Below, one piece after another: positions 20,392 to 31,280 of a DNA stretch of 64,000 nt; within the stretch, counting starts at the first letter, position 1, and each line of letters begins with the position of its first letter. Below the pieces are notes generated by a model that was not told the DNA's origin, ran no database searches, and saw nothing but the letters and a program-made list of their open reading frames with translations. A program made the position numbers and the translations under genes. This stretch comes from Moniliella sp. 'wahieum' (lineage: Eukaryota; Basidiomycota; Moniliellomycetes; Moniliellales; Moniliellaceae). The stretch spans positions 558,001-622,000 of the forward strand of contig RSEE01000025.1 in the NCBI GenBank assembly GCA_003971905.1, written 5' to 3'.

Positions 20392-22500
20392 TCAGGGAGG
20401 GTGGTAGAGTGTCGCAGTGGCCTGCAAGCACATACTCTCGGCCAGATACTCACGCGTCACGCGCCACGCGTCACGATCGCCCATCGGCTCCTTTGGACCC
20501 TCTTTTCCGCTTCTCAGAACTCCCGTTTTGCATTTCAGGCCCGCCTTGACAGTGTCTGTGTTATCCTCTCCCCGCTTGCCGTTTCCATCTTTTTTCATAC
20601 CAGGAGACCACCGGCCCTGCGGCCCGGTCTGCTGGGGCTTCGCTCCCAGCCTGCTCGCCGCCTTAGCCACCGTTCCATCCTGTTCGCCCTCGTAGCCCCC
20701 GTTAGTAGAGTTGGGCACCTTCCGGTACGCAGCCAGCGCCTCCTGCGTTCCCGAGTTGAGCAGCGTGTGGTCTACCTCCATTCCTGATCCTCCGAGTGCT
20801 CCAGGCCCCATCACGCGGTAATCAGTGCGCATTACCTTCCTCCCACGCCTCGTCCCATCCTCCTCCTCAACAGTCGGCTCGCTGTGGATGTGGGTCGGGG
20901 ATGGACATGCTGCGCATGGAGCAGCACAACGGGCGGCTGGAGACCAAAACCTCTTAACATGCTTGTCGCTGAGCCGGAGGCACGGGGCTGATGGAATGGA
21001 GGAGCCAAGTGTGGCTGAGCGGGTTGCTGTGCTCGACCACATTGCGACCGCCGGCATCGTCCAGCTTCTGGAGCTGTCCTTGTCGGCTCTCCTTCCTCAT
21101 CTCCCGGCAGCGCTGGCGTTCCTTCGTAAATGCGTTCGCCGTCGCCGTGCGTGCATCCGAACGCGGTCATATCATAAGTGGTAATAAGATAGTCGTTGAC
21201 ATCGTTGGCCGCAGCACGCTATACATGGGGCGCGATACACGAGTACAGCGGGCTGCCGCATCCTCCCATCCGGAGAGGACAGCTCATGACGATGTCGAAG
21301 TGGCCATCCTTCATACCTTGGGGGTCCTCGTCGCTCTGGATCCGTCTGAACTCCGTGCAGATGAAGGCATCTATCTCGGCCAGCACATCGTTCAGCTGCC
21401 CCTCCCTCTCATCATTCTCCCCGCATGTCGCTGTCATGCGCTCGACCATCCGCACGATAGGCTCCACTCTGTTTTGCGATGCTACTCGCAGCTGAGTGAT
21501 GGGAGAAGCCAGCTATCGGGAGCGATCGCTCCAGTGATGCCTTTGGCACACAGGCCGTAGATCAGCTCCCCACAGGCCATGGGGCAGATACCTCCCGTGG
21601 TTGCCTTTTCTCCACGGGGGGGGTAAGGCGGGAGGCAAGCAGGAGCACACGGTCCGGAGCAGTTCCGTGGTAAATACCCTTGGTGAGGGCGGTGAGGAAG
21701 TCAACGGAGCTGTCGCATTCGAAGGCCGCACGTAGGAGGGGTTGGGTCCATCCGGATAGACTTGCCCCAACGTCGGGTCGAAATGTGGCAATCAAAGTGG
21801 CAAAGTCGATTTCGTCCAAATCCCCCTCGGCGTGGTTACTGTCCGTCGCACCGGCGTGGTTACTGTCCGTCGCATCGGCGGGGGTGGTGCCAGGCGGTAC
21901 CACGCGGCCTGTATGGGAAGATAGTGCGGCCGGTGGTGTTGCCCAAGGCTGTGCCCGAACCGAGTTGAATGGGTTCGCATCTCCAACAGGATGGAGCTTT
22001 TCGAGGCTTGTCTGGGTCTCTAGAGTGAGTGGGGCAATGGTGGATAAGCCGGCGAGGGTACTTGCTGCGCGGCTGAGGCAGCCCTCTCCCAGTTAAGTTG
22101 GTTGTGGTCTTGGAGACTGAGTCGGGGGATCCGCGTGTTGAAGGTCTATTCGGTATGCATATCCTTGGCAGCTTGAGGCTGGGACAAAGAAACGCTGAGC
22201 CTAAACCGAGCCGTTCCTCCGGCATGTTGTGTGGTATTATAGTACTACTACCGCCTGTACTTTTGTCCTTTATGGGTCGCAGTGGAGAGCAGGTACTGCG
22301 GACAGGTCGGGACTGGCCTAGTGCTTCTTTCCTGGCTGGCACAGCTGGGTCTACACCGAGTAGATGCGGTTCTACGTGCTCTGATGCGAAGCGATGCTTA
22401 CCAAAACATCCCCCAGCGACTAACTCCGCAGACACGCACGGGGACGGTACTTGTGAGGGTCTGGTGATGTCCCCAGCACCCCACACCTTGCCCCGGCTGG
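20392..22500 (-). mobile_element. Decayed non-LTR-type retroelement with internal deletion (copy A)
   Basis: Minus-strand fragments, N to C: a Pro/Ser/Asp-rich part (LDEIDFATLIATFRPDVG; FECDSSVDFLTALTKGIYHG), the reverse-transcriptase segment GGICPMACGELIYGLCAKG (about 21545-21604), QLRVASQNRVEPIVRMVERM (about 21436-21497), then the post-catalytic segment DIVMSCPLRMGGCG..SCIAPHVYSV (21219-21300), KERQRCREMRK, HTWLLHSI, CLRLSDKHVKRFW and a C-terminal region with MGPGALGGSGMEVDHTL (about 20770-20820). The order matches non-LTR-like reverse transcriptases whose C-terminus carries an endonuclease-like domain. The catalytic palm (YADD-type region) is absent: the sequence passes from QLRVASQ directly towards the thumb. 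Several frames are broken, so the copy is dead. The family assignment is by motif order only. Confidence 0.6.
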
Positions 22501-23237
22501 CCTGCTCCGAAGCTGTCGTCCCCTAGCATCGATCGTACGCACCCTTCCGATGTAAGGAGGGTCAAGCCGGTCACTGCTAGGTCACTACTAGACCACTAGG
22601 CTCACCCTGGTGGTGTGTGGAGCATCAGTACACAGTGGTATTGAATGCCCGACGGATTGGCTATACGTGATGCATATGGGTGTGGGTTTATCAGTTGTCT
22701 TGGGGCAATCACGGAAGCTCGCTATAGCCGCTGAAGCTTTCCGGGGCCAGCTGCTGATTACTCGGCGTTTCTCGTTGTGGGATCAAGTTCATCGACGAAC
22801 CCATCATCGGCACCCCCCCCCCCCGCCTCCGAGTTTACATCCGTAGAAACTGCAACCTCCGTGGACGAATAGCCCGCATACCGACTCTTGGTGTGTGTTC
22901 ATTCACAAACACATCACGTCCAACCCATTCCCACCTGGCGCAGGCATATACCTCTTTCCGTATTCCAAAAACCTGGACTTAACCCCATCATGCATTTTGA
23001 TGTACATCCTTCGGTAGTACCGCCTTGCGTAGAAAAAAGCATACAGAAAGGGATCGCATGCAGGTGATAAATGAGAATGACAATTGCTAGACTGTGTGGT
23101 TCTGCTCCAGCCCCAACTGGAGAGCGAGGCGGATACGCGTCCCGGATCAAGAAATGAAGTCATGGGTTCGATTCTCATTTTCGAGCCATCCTTTCCCTGA
23201 TCATTTCCTCCAGGTAGTGACCTCTCACAACAATGAA
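22501..23237. other. Intergenic region, 22501-23237
   Basis: Lies between the upstream end of the retroelement and the SnoaL-like gene. It contains the palindromic CATCGATCG (22528), a C-run at 22811-22821 and a tRNA B-box-like stretch at 23163-23175 that does not fold as a full tRNA. I see no gene. Confidence 0.45.
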
Positions 23238-23773
23238 TCACGCCAACTTGTTGTACTCGGCTTGAGCCTCCGGGGTAATTGATTCGGGCGTCTGTTTTCC
23301 TTTGTTAGTCCATCCGCACAGAAGAAAAACCACCTTCGTTGTCGAAAGCAGGTCCACGTACCAGCCAGACTTGGTACAGCGTGATTTTACGCTCGCCATT
23401 TGCATTGGGTGCGGCCACCTTGAACCGCGAAGTGAAGCTAACATAGCGGAGCGAGCCATCCTTTCGGCCTGACGCAAGGTCCCCGCGGACCAGCACGTCC
23501 CACGGACCAGTTGTCGTCAGCGGCAAACCGGCCGCGGGATAAATTCCATGAACACGGTGATGGCGACGCAAAATGTCCTCCCAAGCTGGTGCGCGCCAGG
23601 CACTGATGGCCGCAAGAGTTGTGGCGGGGGCCATAGCGCCAACCTGAACGTACTTCAGCTCTGGCTCCGGTGCAAAGGCGGCGGCGTACTGGGCAGGACT
23701 GGGGCCGGTGTTCTTGTCGGAGAACATAGAAGTCCTTGACAAAGGACGTGAGCTCAGTGAGGGCGTCAGCCAT
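23238..23773 (-). CDS. SnoaL/NTF2-like small protein
   Basis: Small NTF2-fold protein resembling a fungal SnoaL-like family whose members start with a short helix ending FVKDFYV; the molecular function is unknown. The start MADALTELTSFVKDFYV at 23773 fits the family. One frame change then leads to SDKNTGPSPAQYAAAFAPEP, LKYVQVGAMAPATTLAAISA, WEDILRRHHRVHGIYPAAG, GPWDVLVRGDLASGRKDGS, FTSRFKVAAPNANGERK and ITLYQVWL, the typical final strand. A 70-bp intron (23292-23361, GTACGTGG donor, ACAG acceptor) joins this in phase 0 to TPESITPEAQAEYNKLA and a TGA. Length is about 160 residues, usual for the family. It may be a cone-fold binding protein rather than an enzyme. Confidence 0.75.
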
Positions 23774-24215
23774 GGTAAGTGGGGTGTGTGTTGACAGCGG
23801 TGGCGGGAGACGAGGAGGCCGGGATGAACCCACCAAGGAGAGGTCAGTGCACGCCCACCGGCCACCGCTGACCACTGCGTCGCCGCCTCAGCCTCAGCTT
23901 TGGCGGGTTCAGGACTAATTCTTAGCTAAGGACGTAGATGAAATAAGCGCACCTATTCGTGCCAGCTCGCACTTATAACCAGCTGCGCTTGGTTTCAATT
24001 GCAACCGCACGCGCTGTCCTGCGTCTTTCCAGCTTTCAAATGGCAAAATGGCCTACGCGCTACGAGCAAAGGCTCAGATTTTTGAACGTTAGAGTTCATT
24101 GTTCATTGGCCTGCTGCACTTTGATTTTCTCGCCCAAAGCATCCCCACCCTGCACCTTCTCAACCACGCTGGCTGGCTCCCGCGCCCCGTCTTGAAGCTC
24201 GAGCTCAGAGGTCCA

Positions 24216-25988
24216 ATGGAGCAATTGCTGCTGGACTTTGTCGCAGCACACTCGGCTCAGACGGCGCCCAGCTCTTCTGGTGCGCCCCAGGAGCCCCGCC
24301 CCCCGCTTGTGCACATTCACCACACCCCAGACCAGGGCCGCACCCTCGTCCTCGCCGACGCCGTCGTCCCTGGCCAGACCGTACTCAGCGTGCCGTCCAG
24401 TGCCCTGCTCAATCTCAAGACGATTCGCTCCGTCTTTCCTCCATCTCTCATCCCACGCCCCTCCCCTCTTTGGGCCCCACTCCCAGAACCCCCAACCGCT
24501 GTGGATGACCATGACGCGATCCCGACTGGGGTACGCCTCTCATGCCCGCCCTGGTACCGTCGACTCCCACGCAATGCCTGGTCCTCTGAGCCACACTGCA
24601 CTTGTTGCGCTCTATCTTGCAGTTTGTCGTCAGTTCCCTCGCGACAGGCTACCGCCCCCTCTCGCTACTTTCATTCACCCCGATGATTGATAGCATGCCC
24701 GATTCCCTCTTCTCCACCCACCCACTCGGATCTACCTGTATGCCCACCGCATTGCTCGCCCACCGTCGGACTCGTATGAATTTTATTCGACTCTCTGGGC
24801 CTCCTTCACCCCTCGGGTACGCACCCTGGTAGAAGCGGTCTACCATCGTTTCCGTCGCGACTGGGCCGCAACTTGTACTGCCTACGAGCATGTTCCCACC
24901 ACCAACGCGCTTCGCGATCGTCTCTTCCCCGATGTGCCAACTCCCGAGCGCTGGCGCACGCCTCTCCTCTTCTTTCGAAGGAGGATTTGTCTGGGGCTGG
25001 CTATGCGTAAACACGTGTGTTTCCCTCCTGTACTGCTTGTGGGTATTGCAGATCTGACCATTGCTTCCTCACCGACCCAGCCGGTGCATCTTCTACGAGC
25101 TGCAACTTGCTCCACGAGCTGACAACTTTACCTTGATGCCCATTATTGATATGGCAAATCATACGAATGACCTTGCGACCGCGTTTCGCGTGCACCACAC
25201 GCGCGTGGGGGGTTGGACCTGTGCGCTCCACCCAGTACCGACGCGCAGAAGGATGGAGATCATTGGCGCGGGCTGCGCAAAGGCGATCCCATCTGCCTCC
25301 AGTACGGCCCACATTCGAACCCGGTACGTTGACTGTGTTTTTCCTGCCGTGTTAGTAACTATCAGTCCTGACCCAAGCCTGCTTCTGACTTCAGTTCCTC
25401 TTTGCCGAGTATGGCTTTGTCCTGACACGCGATGACAAAACCGGATGGAACCGATACAACGACGTGAACCTAGACGAGGCAGTGAACGCTGTGCTGGAGG
25501 GGCTGGCCTTGATGTTGAAGTTGGAACCGGGCCACCCGCTTCACCCCCGCACCGTCCTGGACGAAGCAGGGTACGCAGACGATTGGACCATCCAAGAGCA
25601 GCCGGTACCTACCCACCCCAGTTGGCGTACCACCATGACCATGTGGTGTCTTTCCTGTTACAAATCCGACCACGAAGCAACGCAGCAAAACCTGGATCGG
25701 TGGCAGAAGGCCGTGTCGGGGCTAGTGCGGTCGGCAGGCAACTCGCTCAACGCGGCCAAGCTCCTTGCCACCACCCTTCGGCGCGCTAGCCCGGCTCCGC
25801 GATATGCCGCTGCGCTCACGCGCGTGCAACAAATGACCTCGCTGCCTCCTGATGGCCAGAGGTTGGTGGACTTTTCAGCGGCGCTTTTGGGGGAGCAGAT
25901 GGCGATGATCCAGGGACTGCTGGGGCGACTCGATGCGCTTATCGCTGCGCCTACTGAGGCCGACTGGGACGCCTTTTGGGACGCCTGA
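24216..25988 (+). CDS. SET-domain protein (SETD3/Rubisco-LSMT-like)
   Basis: Putative protein lysine (or histidine) methyltransferase of the large-insert SET class. The start MEQLLLDFVAAHSAQ (24216) leads into LVHIHHTPDQGRTLVLADAV and GQTVLSVPSSALLNLKTI, the N-terminal SET half. The insert region is hard to read (frame changes or an intron between 24430 and 24800). TLVEAVYHRFRRDWAATCTA and FEGGFVWGWLCVNT follow, then CIFYELQLAPRADNFTLMPI and IDMANHT (the DxxNH motif at the AdoMet/substrate site), GDPICLQYGPHSNP and FLFAEYGFVL, typical of the SET core. A helical C-terminal substrate-binding-like domain ends DALIAAPTEADWDAFWDA at TGA 25986-25988. Introns 25015-25080 (joins CVNT to RCIFYE) and 25324-25394 (joins GPHSNP to FLFAEYGF) are both in phase. 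The substrate cannot be told from sequence. Confidence 0.82.
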
Positions 25989-26589
25989 ATCGGGTCCAAA
26001 ACGCTCGTCAAAACCATCCAGGCCGGGGAACACTATATCTGCCCGCTTATATGTATGACATCTGAGAAGCATGCCACGGCACATGCATCGATTATGATCA
26101 CTCTCTGCCTTCAAGCCAGCTGTGTTACTCTGATTATCGATTATGCCCACTCAGTACTCATCGATCATCTGGATTGCTTGTAGCCTAATCAGTGTGCTAC
26201 TATGGGTAGCGCAGCTTGAGGCCCGCGGTACTTCTTGAAATGCTGTGGATGTGAAGATGGATGAATGTGAATCGGGCCCGATGATACTAGAGAATGCGGA
26301 TACGATACGGACTCGTAACCTCATGAACACGATGGTTGACACGAATGGTTGGCACGAATGGTTGGAGACGCTGAAGGTTGGGGTTGGTGCTCAGGCTGAG
26401 TTGAGAGCTGAGAAGATGAACTTCAACTGGCATGCATAAAAGCTTTTAATCGTGGTGAAGTGGTGAAAGCCTCATCTCGACCTTAGAAAATAGGATCCAT
26501 GCGTTAGGTAATCAACACGATGATACGTTAATCGTGCTGGAGCTGTCAGCAGCTGATCCCGTACGCCTCTGTCCTTTTCATCCACCATC
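25989..26589. other. Intergenic region, 25989-26589
   Basis: AT-richer spacer between the SET gene and the Rheb gene with scattered ATCGAT and GATTAT words but no clear tandem array, RNA gene or ORF that I trust. Confidence 0.45.
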
Positions 26590-27244
26590 ATGTCCTCCTT
26601 TGCCACTCCGAGACAAAGTTGCGGCGCAAGCTCGTGATTGTCGGTTCGCGCGCGCGTCGGCAAGTCATCCCTGCTCAAACGCTACACCGAGGGAAAGTTC
26701 GACGAAGTACTACCCCACCATCGAGACTGTGCTGCAGAAGGACATCCAGTACCGTGGGCGTACATTCCAGTGCGAGATCTACGACACGGCGGGGCAGGAC
26801 GAGTTCAGCATCCTCAATACACGTCACTCGCTCGGTATCCATGCATACCTCCTCGTCTTTGCCCTATCCAGCCGCGCGTCCTTTGACCTTATCACCACGA
26901 TCCACGCCAAGATCACTGATTACACTGGCACCGAAGTCATCCCCGCCGTGCTCATTGGCCAAAAGTCCGATTTGGACCAGATCCGCCAGGTGCCTGCGGA
27001 AGATGCCCAGGCGCTGGCCAAGGACCTGGGTGTACCCTATATTGAGGTGTCAGCGTTGGACAACACCAACGTCGGTGCGTACCGCTCCTTTTTGCGCAAC
27101 ACTGACGTCGTATGCTGACCCAACGAGGCGTGTTCAGACGAGGCCTTCCAGCTGGCCCTGCAAGAAAGCGAGAAGGGCATGCAGCCCGAACCATCTAGGC
27201 CTCCCTCCCCGTCGGCCAAGCAGGAAGGGTGCTTGCTTATGTGA
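26590..27244 (+). CDS. RHB1: Rheb-family small GTPase
   Basis: Ras-superfamily GTPase of the Rheb class, expected to act on TOR signalling at endomembranes. Visible motifs: LRRKLVIVGS then VGKSSLLKRYTEGKFDE (P-loop), YYPTIETVL (switch I), EIYDTAGQDEFSILN (switch II, DTAGQDE), IGQKSDLD in the guanine-specificity position (normally NKxD, so the usual Asn is Gln here), and EVSALDNTNV (normally SAK). Arg in the P-loop region and the EIYDTAGQDEFSIL string favour Rheb over Ras. A 63-bp intron (27075-27137) joins NTNV to DEAFQLALQESEKG in phase. The C-terminus KQEGCLLM is a farnesylation-type CAAX box, ending at TGA 27242-27244. At least three one-base frame changes lie within 26600-26720, splitting the N-terminal 45 codons. 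The GQKSD and SALD variants could reduce guanine selectivity or be errors. Confidence 0.85.
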
Positions 27245-28115
27245 TTATGCCGGTCCCAAGCTTTAATCGCTTAGCGCCGCGCGCTGAAGCCCGTACCAGC
27301 CCGTACAAGCCCTTACAAGCCCGTGCCATCCCATTTTCTCATCACCCTGAGACGACGTCTTGCTTCTCTCCCTCCTGTGTGTGTGAGAGGAGGGGGGGAG
27401 GTTACCAATGCTAGGCATGGTTTTAGCTACTTCAGCTTACCCATGAGGTCTTCCTGATCAGGTTCTACTCAATGTACATTTCTACTCCCTTTGGCCGCCT
27501 GGCAGCCGAGGCGGAGTCCTCGCGCGGCCCGCATTGGTGCATTGTGTGCTCAACTTGAGCGTTCGTGGGCTGTGGTTGTGCGAAAAGGAGGGAGGGGCGA
27601 TGGCGCGGGGAAAGCGGTGAGTGTTAACTTCTTTGGCACTCACTGCGCCAGACAAACTGAGCGGGAGAGGAGACCAGATAGAAAGGAGGCTGCATGTTCT
27701 CGAGTGGCGTGCATTCTTCTTGGGGGCGGCGGCGGGAGGAACGAGGGCAGAGCGAGACGAGGTACGCGGGAAGTGGCAGACGCGCGCGCGGCAGAATTGG
27801 AAATTGGAGTGAGCTTCCGTCTCATCGGCTGTCACGCATGTCATGCATCAGGCTTAGTGCGCGTGATGCATCTTGCAGCAGCCATGTGCGTCTCACAACT
27901 CGCGCACAAGTCGCGCTTATACGGCTCAAGTAAAGCTAGTAAAGGCAGTTGAAAGGGCTCTTGAAGCAAACCCGATGCATCTAATCAATAGCTGCCCCAT
28001 CAGAAGCGCTTCGCTGGAGCTGGCCAAGTCATCGAAGTCATCGCCAACCGACCAAATTGAAATTGAATATGGCCAGCATTTTTTGGTATTCGCATCTCTT
28101 TTACCCCCCACCGCC
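27245..28115. other. Intergenic region, 27245-28115
   Basis: Holds a degenerate CCGTACAAGC-type 10-bp repeat at about 27290-27330 and a short region with TCACGCATGTCATGCATCA heptad-like words (27831-27849). Overlapping plus and minus frames of 60-150 codons exist at 27490-27950 but show no domain or codon evidence, so I do not call them. Confidence 0.45.
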
Positions 28116-29014
28116 ATGCCGCGTCCACCCGAGTCGCCGACAGTGCAGCTGTCCAAGACGCTGGCCTACCTGCTGCGTCATGGCGCGCAGGCACACAAAC
28201 TTCCCATGCGCCCCGATGGGTTCGTCCCGCTCTCCGCCCTGCTCGCTGTGCCGCGGGTGAGCAAGATCCAGTTGCCCTCTCTCCCCGGCGACGACGGGGC
28301 TGCCCTACCCACGCACCCACCGAAGCCGACATTCACGCCCTCGTTGCCGCTGACAGCAAGAAACGCTACGAGCTTGTACAGGAGCAGGAAGGATGGCTCC
28401 TACGGGCTGTTCAAGGCCACAGTATCAAAGACGTGGACGCCGTTGAGATGACCCGCTTGACCGCTGCCACGCTCCCCAACCACTTGGCTGCTGCCGCGCC
28501 CTCTGCGGCGGTGGCGTCTGGGCCTCGCTACACTCTCATCCATGGCACCACTGAAACAGCGTGGGAAGCGATCCTCACCACCGGCGGGCTTCTGACCATG
28601 GGACGCAATCATATCCACCTGGCCAAGGGACTTCCTTCCGACGGAGGCGTGATCAGCGGGATGCGTTCCTCATCCTCCATTTTGGTTCATGTGGACCCCG
28701 AGAAAGTGCTGGAGCAAGGGATCGACCTTTTGGAGGCATCCAATGGGGCCGTATTGACTCCTGGGAAACCCTACAGCCCCCTACGGAGCCTTCCAAACCA
28801 ACCGCTGAATCCAACGCCGCACCCCCACCTCGAGCAGCCCAAGGCCATCGCAGAGGGACAACCTAAGTTTCCTCCACGCAAAAAGCATCCACAAGGCAAG
28901 AAAGCCAAAGCACAACGTGAACAGGGAATCCTTCCCCTGAGTTGTGTAGCCTATGTCCAACTCGCCAAGACGGGAGAGGTAATTTGGCCTACGGATGCGA
29001 ACAAGTGTGGGTAG
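28116..29014 (+). CDS. TPT1: tRNA 2'-phosphotransferase (Tpt1/KptA)
   Basis: Last enzyme of fungal tRNA splicing: it transfers the splice-junction 2'-phosphate to NAD+. The start MPRPPESPTVQLSKTLAYLL is followed by RHGAQAHKLPMRPDGFVPLS, the family's LSK..LRH and MRPDGFV motifs. The second half has TEADIHALVAADSKKRYELV, GWLLRAVQGHSI (GHS motif), YTLIHGTTETAWEAIL (HGT motif), GLLTMGRNHIHLAKGLP and ISGMRSSSSILVHVD, all expected NAD+/RNA-binding segments. A Lys-rich insert (KFPPRKKHPQGKKAKAQRE) precedes the final strand GEVIWPTDANKCG and TAG. Around 28256-28320 the frame changes between AVPR and TEADIHAL; this is either a short intron starting GTGAGC at 28256 or another lost base, and I cannot choose. 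The intron-containing tRNA at 61768-61868 is a natural client of this pathway. Confidence 0.87.
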
Positions 29015-29049
29015 TGCATCTGTTCCTGGCCCCCATGGGAGATAGGCGG

Positions 29050-30352
29050 TCATAGCCTTAGCTCATAGTTGCACGATTTGCTGGGTCTGGAGGACCGTCC
29101 GGGGTAGGCGTCCGTAGTAGTATGACGTGACTTCTGAGTTTGCGTCCACGAATGAGGCGAAGAGCTCTCCTTAGCCTCGACGCCAGCCTCCTCCGCCTGC
29201 AGTAAAACGGGAGGGGAAGGGGTCTGTCGCCACAGTAAAGACAACAGATCCCAGTTTGAAGTGCTTGCTACCGACTGCACCCCCGGGCAGGAACAAGGTC
29301 CGTTTCAAAGACCAGAGCGCTCTGTTCCCCTCCATAGGCACGGGATATGCCCGTGTCAATGAGCAGGATTTGGGCCTGGGAGCAGCGCACCACGTGGCCG
29401 TCAAAATGCGGCGTATGACCCATAACGAGGTGGTTTACTGGTCCCTGAGCCAAGGCACCAGTCACATCGTGGGAAGGGTGCGTACTAAGTGCGTCCAATG
29501 CCTGGACGGCATTCCCAGGCTTCTTCTTCTGAGTCCAGAGCATAACCGCGGTACCATAGGGGCCCATCCGACCCATATAACTCTCTCTCGTCACTGGGGG
29601 TCGAGGGGGGTAAATGACCAGTGAGCTTGTCCAGTGGCATGGCAAGGAGGCGGTCAAGGAACGATTGGCCAACTTGGTTGATGTACGGTCCACGAACGGC
29701 ATAAGCAGGCGTGATGCCGCCGATGAACGAAGGATGCCCGAGGAGGGTGGGTAGCTTGGTTGGTCCAAAGTGGATGGAGACCTGGCGCTGGCCACCAGGT
29801 GTTCGGAAGGAGCGATACGACATGGTTTACCGAGTAGTTGGCACTCCATGTCTGCCCGATCCACCCCTGGTCCGACATGGCATTGCGCCGCGGCACCGGC
29901 CCCCCAAACGACTTGATGTCACCTTCTGTCACATAGCGCCAGTCCGCGGCTGCGTTCATAAACTCGTGATTTCCCAGAGAGTTGAGCACACGCCCACCAG
30001 ATAACGGCGCCTGTTCTCGCAACCGGTCAAAAGACGGTAGAGAGCAATCGTATCGTCTCCGCGGTCAACAATGTCGCCGGTGGAAACGAGGATGTCATCT
30101 CCAGCAGCCCAATTAGCATTCGAATCAATTACTCCCACCATGCGCAAGACATGATGGGCATGCTCCAAATCGCCATGCAAGTCAGCCACCGCGACCACGC
30201 GGGTGAATCCTTGACTTGGGTGGGCTTGGGCTGGAGTGGCCCCGAGGCCAGAAGAGCCAGAGGAGACAGACAAATGCACAGAGGCCAATGACAAGCTTCT
30301 GGCGCAGAATGTCCCTTACGCGTGCTCTGGTGAAAAGGCGGTTGACAGGCAT
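29050..30352 (-). CDS. Calcineurin-like phosphatase, Shewanella-like (SLP) type, membrane-anchored
   Basis: Metal-dependent phosphoesterase with the PPP signature: VVAVADLHGDLEHA (D-x-H), VSTGDIVDRGDDT (GDxVDRG), LGNHEFMN (GNHE), FGGPVPRR, ITPAYAVRGPYINQVG, GPLWYRGYA, HLVMGHTPHFDG and LIDTGISRAYGGEQS. The GPLWYRGYA and IDTGISRAYGG strings are hallmarks of the SLP branch. The minus-strand ATG at 30352 opens MPVNRLFTRARVRDILRQK followed by a hydrophobic stretch (VIGLCAFVCLLWLFW), which I read as a signal anchor, so the enzyme is probably luminal or extracellular; a frame change just after it leads into the phosphatase domain. Further frame changes occur near 30025, 29850, 29490 and 29300. The C-terminus is uncertain: stops at about 29171 or 29050 are both possible. 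Confidence 0.82.
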
Positions 30353-30520
30353 TGTCCGTCAAGGCAGACCGTTAGGGACGTTGGTGGTGGTGACGCTCCA
30401 GGAGGCGTAGCCACGATTGGGATTTGCAGTTGTCGCGGGTTCCACATGAGCGTGAGCTTGAACATTTAAGCAATGGGCGCCCTCCCTGAGGTCCTGAGGG
30501 GCCTGAGTAACTTAGTCACA

Positions 30521-30550
30521 GTGACTAGTGACAAGTGACTAGTGACTAGT
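30521..30550. repeat. Heptad array, TGA-CTAG type
   Basis: TGA-CTAG, TGA-CAAG, TGA-CTAG, TGA-CTAG: ACTAGT palindromes separated by one G. A degenerate TCA-CCGG array follows at about 30594-30625. Confidence 0.85.
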
Positions 30551-30699
30551 AAGACCTAAGGAGTTCATGGTGCGGCGCAACAGGCATCATCCATCGTCCA
30601 CCATTCACCGGTCACCATGCATCACGCAGGCTTCACGCTATCGCTTCTCTCGTAAGCGCGTAAGCCCAGGGACATTCAGGTGGTTTATAGGTTCTTCTC

Positions 30700-31280
30700 T
30701 GTTGTTAGAAAAGCCAACGGGAGGAATCCGCCCCATCGCCTGTGGGGCGCTGATCTACCGTCTGCGTGCTAAAGACCTCGTTCGGTAGATCAGCTGCCAA
30801 CAGCTGGTCTCTCCCCGGGCCTACTCAGCTGTGGGAGTAGCATCGCGTATAATGTTGGAGTGGAGGAGGTAACGTGCGGATGGTCGAGCGCATGACAGCG
30901 GCAGAGTAAGTTCAGATTGGCCTCCAGCTCCACACCTTGTGCCGTTCCACGTGCAACCAGTGTAACTGATGTGCAAGTGGCTGTCATATGTCTTCGCTTG
31001 AGCACATCATGGCTTGCACCAGCTCCCAGTCCAAGTGTGGTGCATTGCCCGAAGCGGAACGGATATGCCCTTCCTCCAGCGTGTGCGCTCCATCCCCGAC
31101 ACTCACATCCACTACGAGCCAACTGTGGAGGGAAAAGCCTGCCACAATAATACCAATAGATACTATGACTCCCGGCCCGGGTGTCTGCCACGCTTCTTCG
31201 TATCCACGCACACGCTACCTCTTTTGGAGAAGGGAATGGCGGGCGCCAGGGGTCCTGACCTGTGGGCTGCTCCCTAGTTC
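30700..31280 (+). mobile_element. Retroelement remnant (copy B)
   Basis: Plus-strand copy of the element at 20.4-22.5 kb. It has LLLEKPTGG and GGIRPIACGALIYRLRAKD (about 30720-30776), then a nucleotide stretch closely matching copy A around GTGCGGATGGTCGAGCGCAT, and RSIPDTHIHYEPTVEG (about 31087-31130), which matches the C-terminal region of the copy at 44.4-44.96 kb. As in copy A, the reverse-transcriptase catalytic region is missing between the first and later segments. Stops and frame changes are many. Confidence 0.65.

Noticed and set aside
23090-23190. tRNA gene or tRNA-derived SINE
   Set aside because: A B-box-like GGTTCGATTCT and a T-arm that pairs are present, but the acceptor arm and A-box do not fit, so a full tRNA cannot be drawn.
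28256-28320. Definite intron in TPT1
   Set aside because: A GTGAGC donor exists, but no acceptor restores both phase and the conserved TEAD segment, and a single-base loss explains the frame change equally well.
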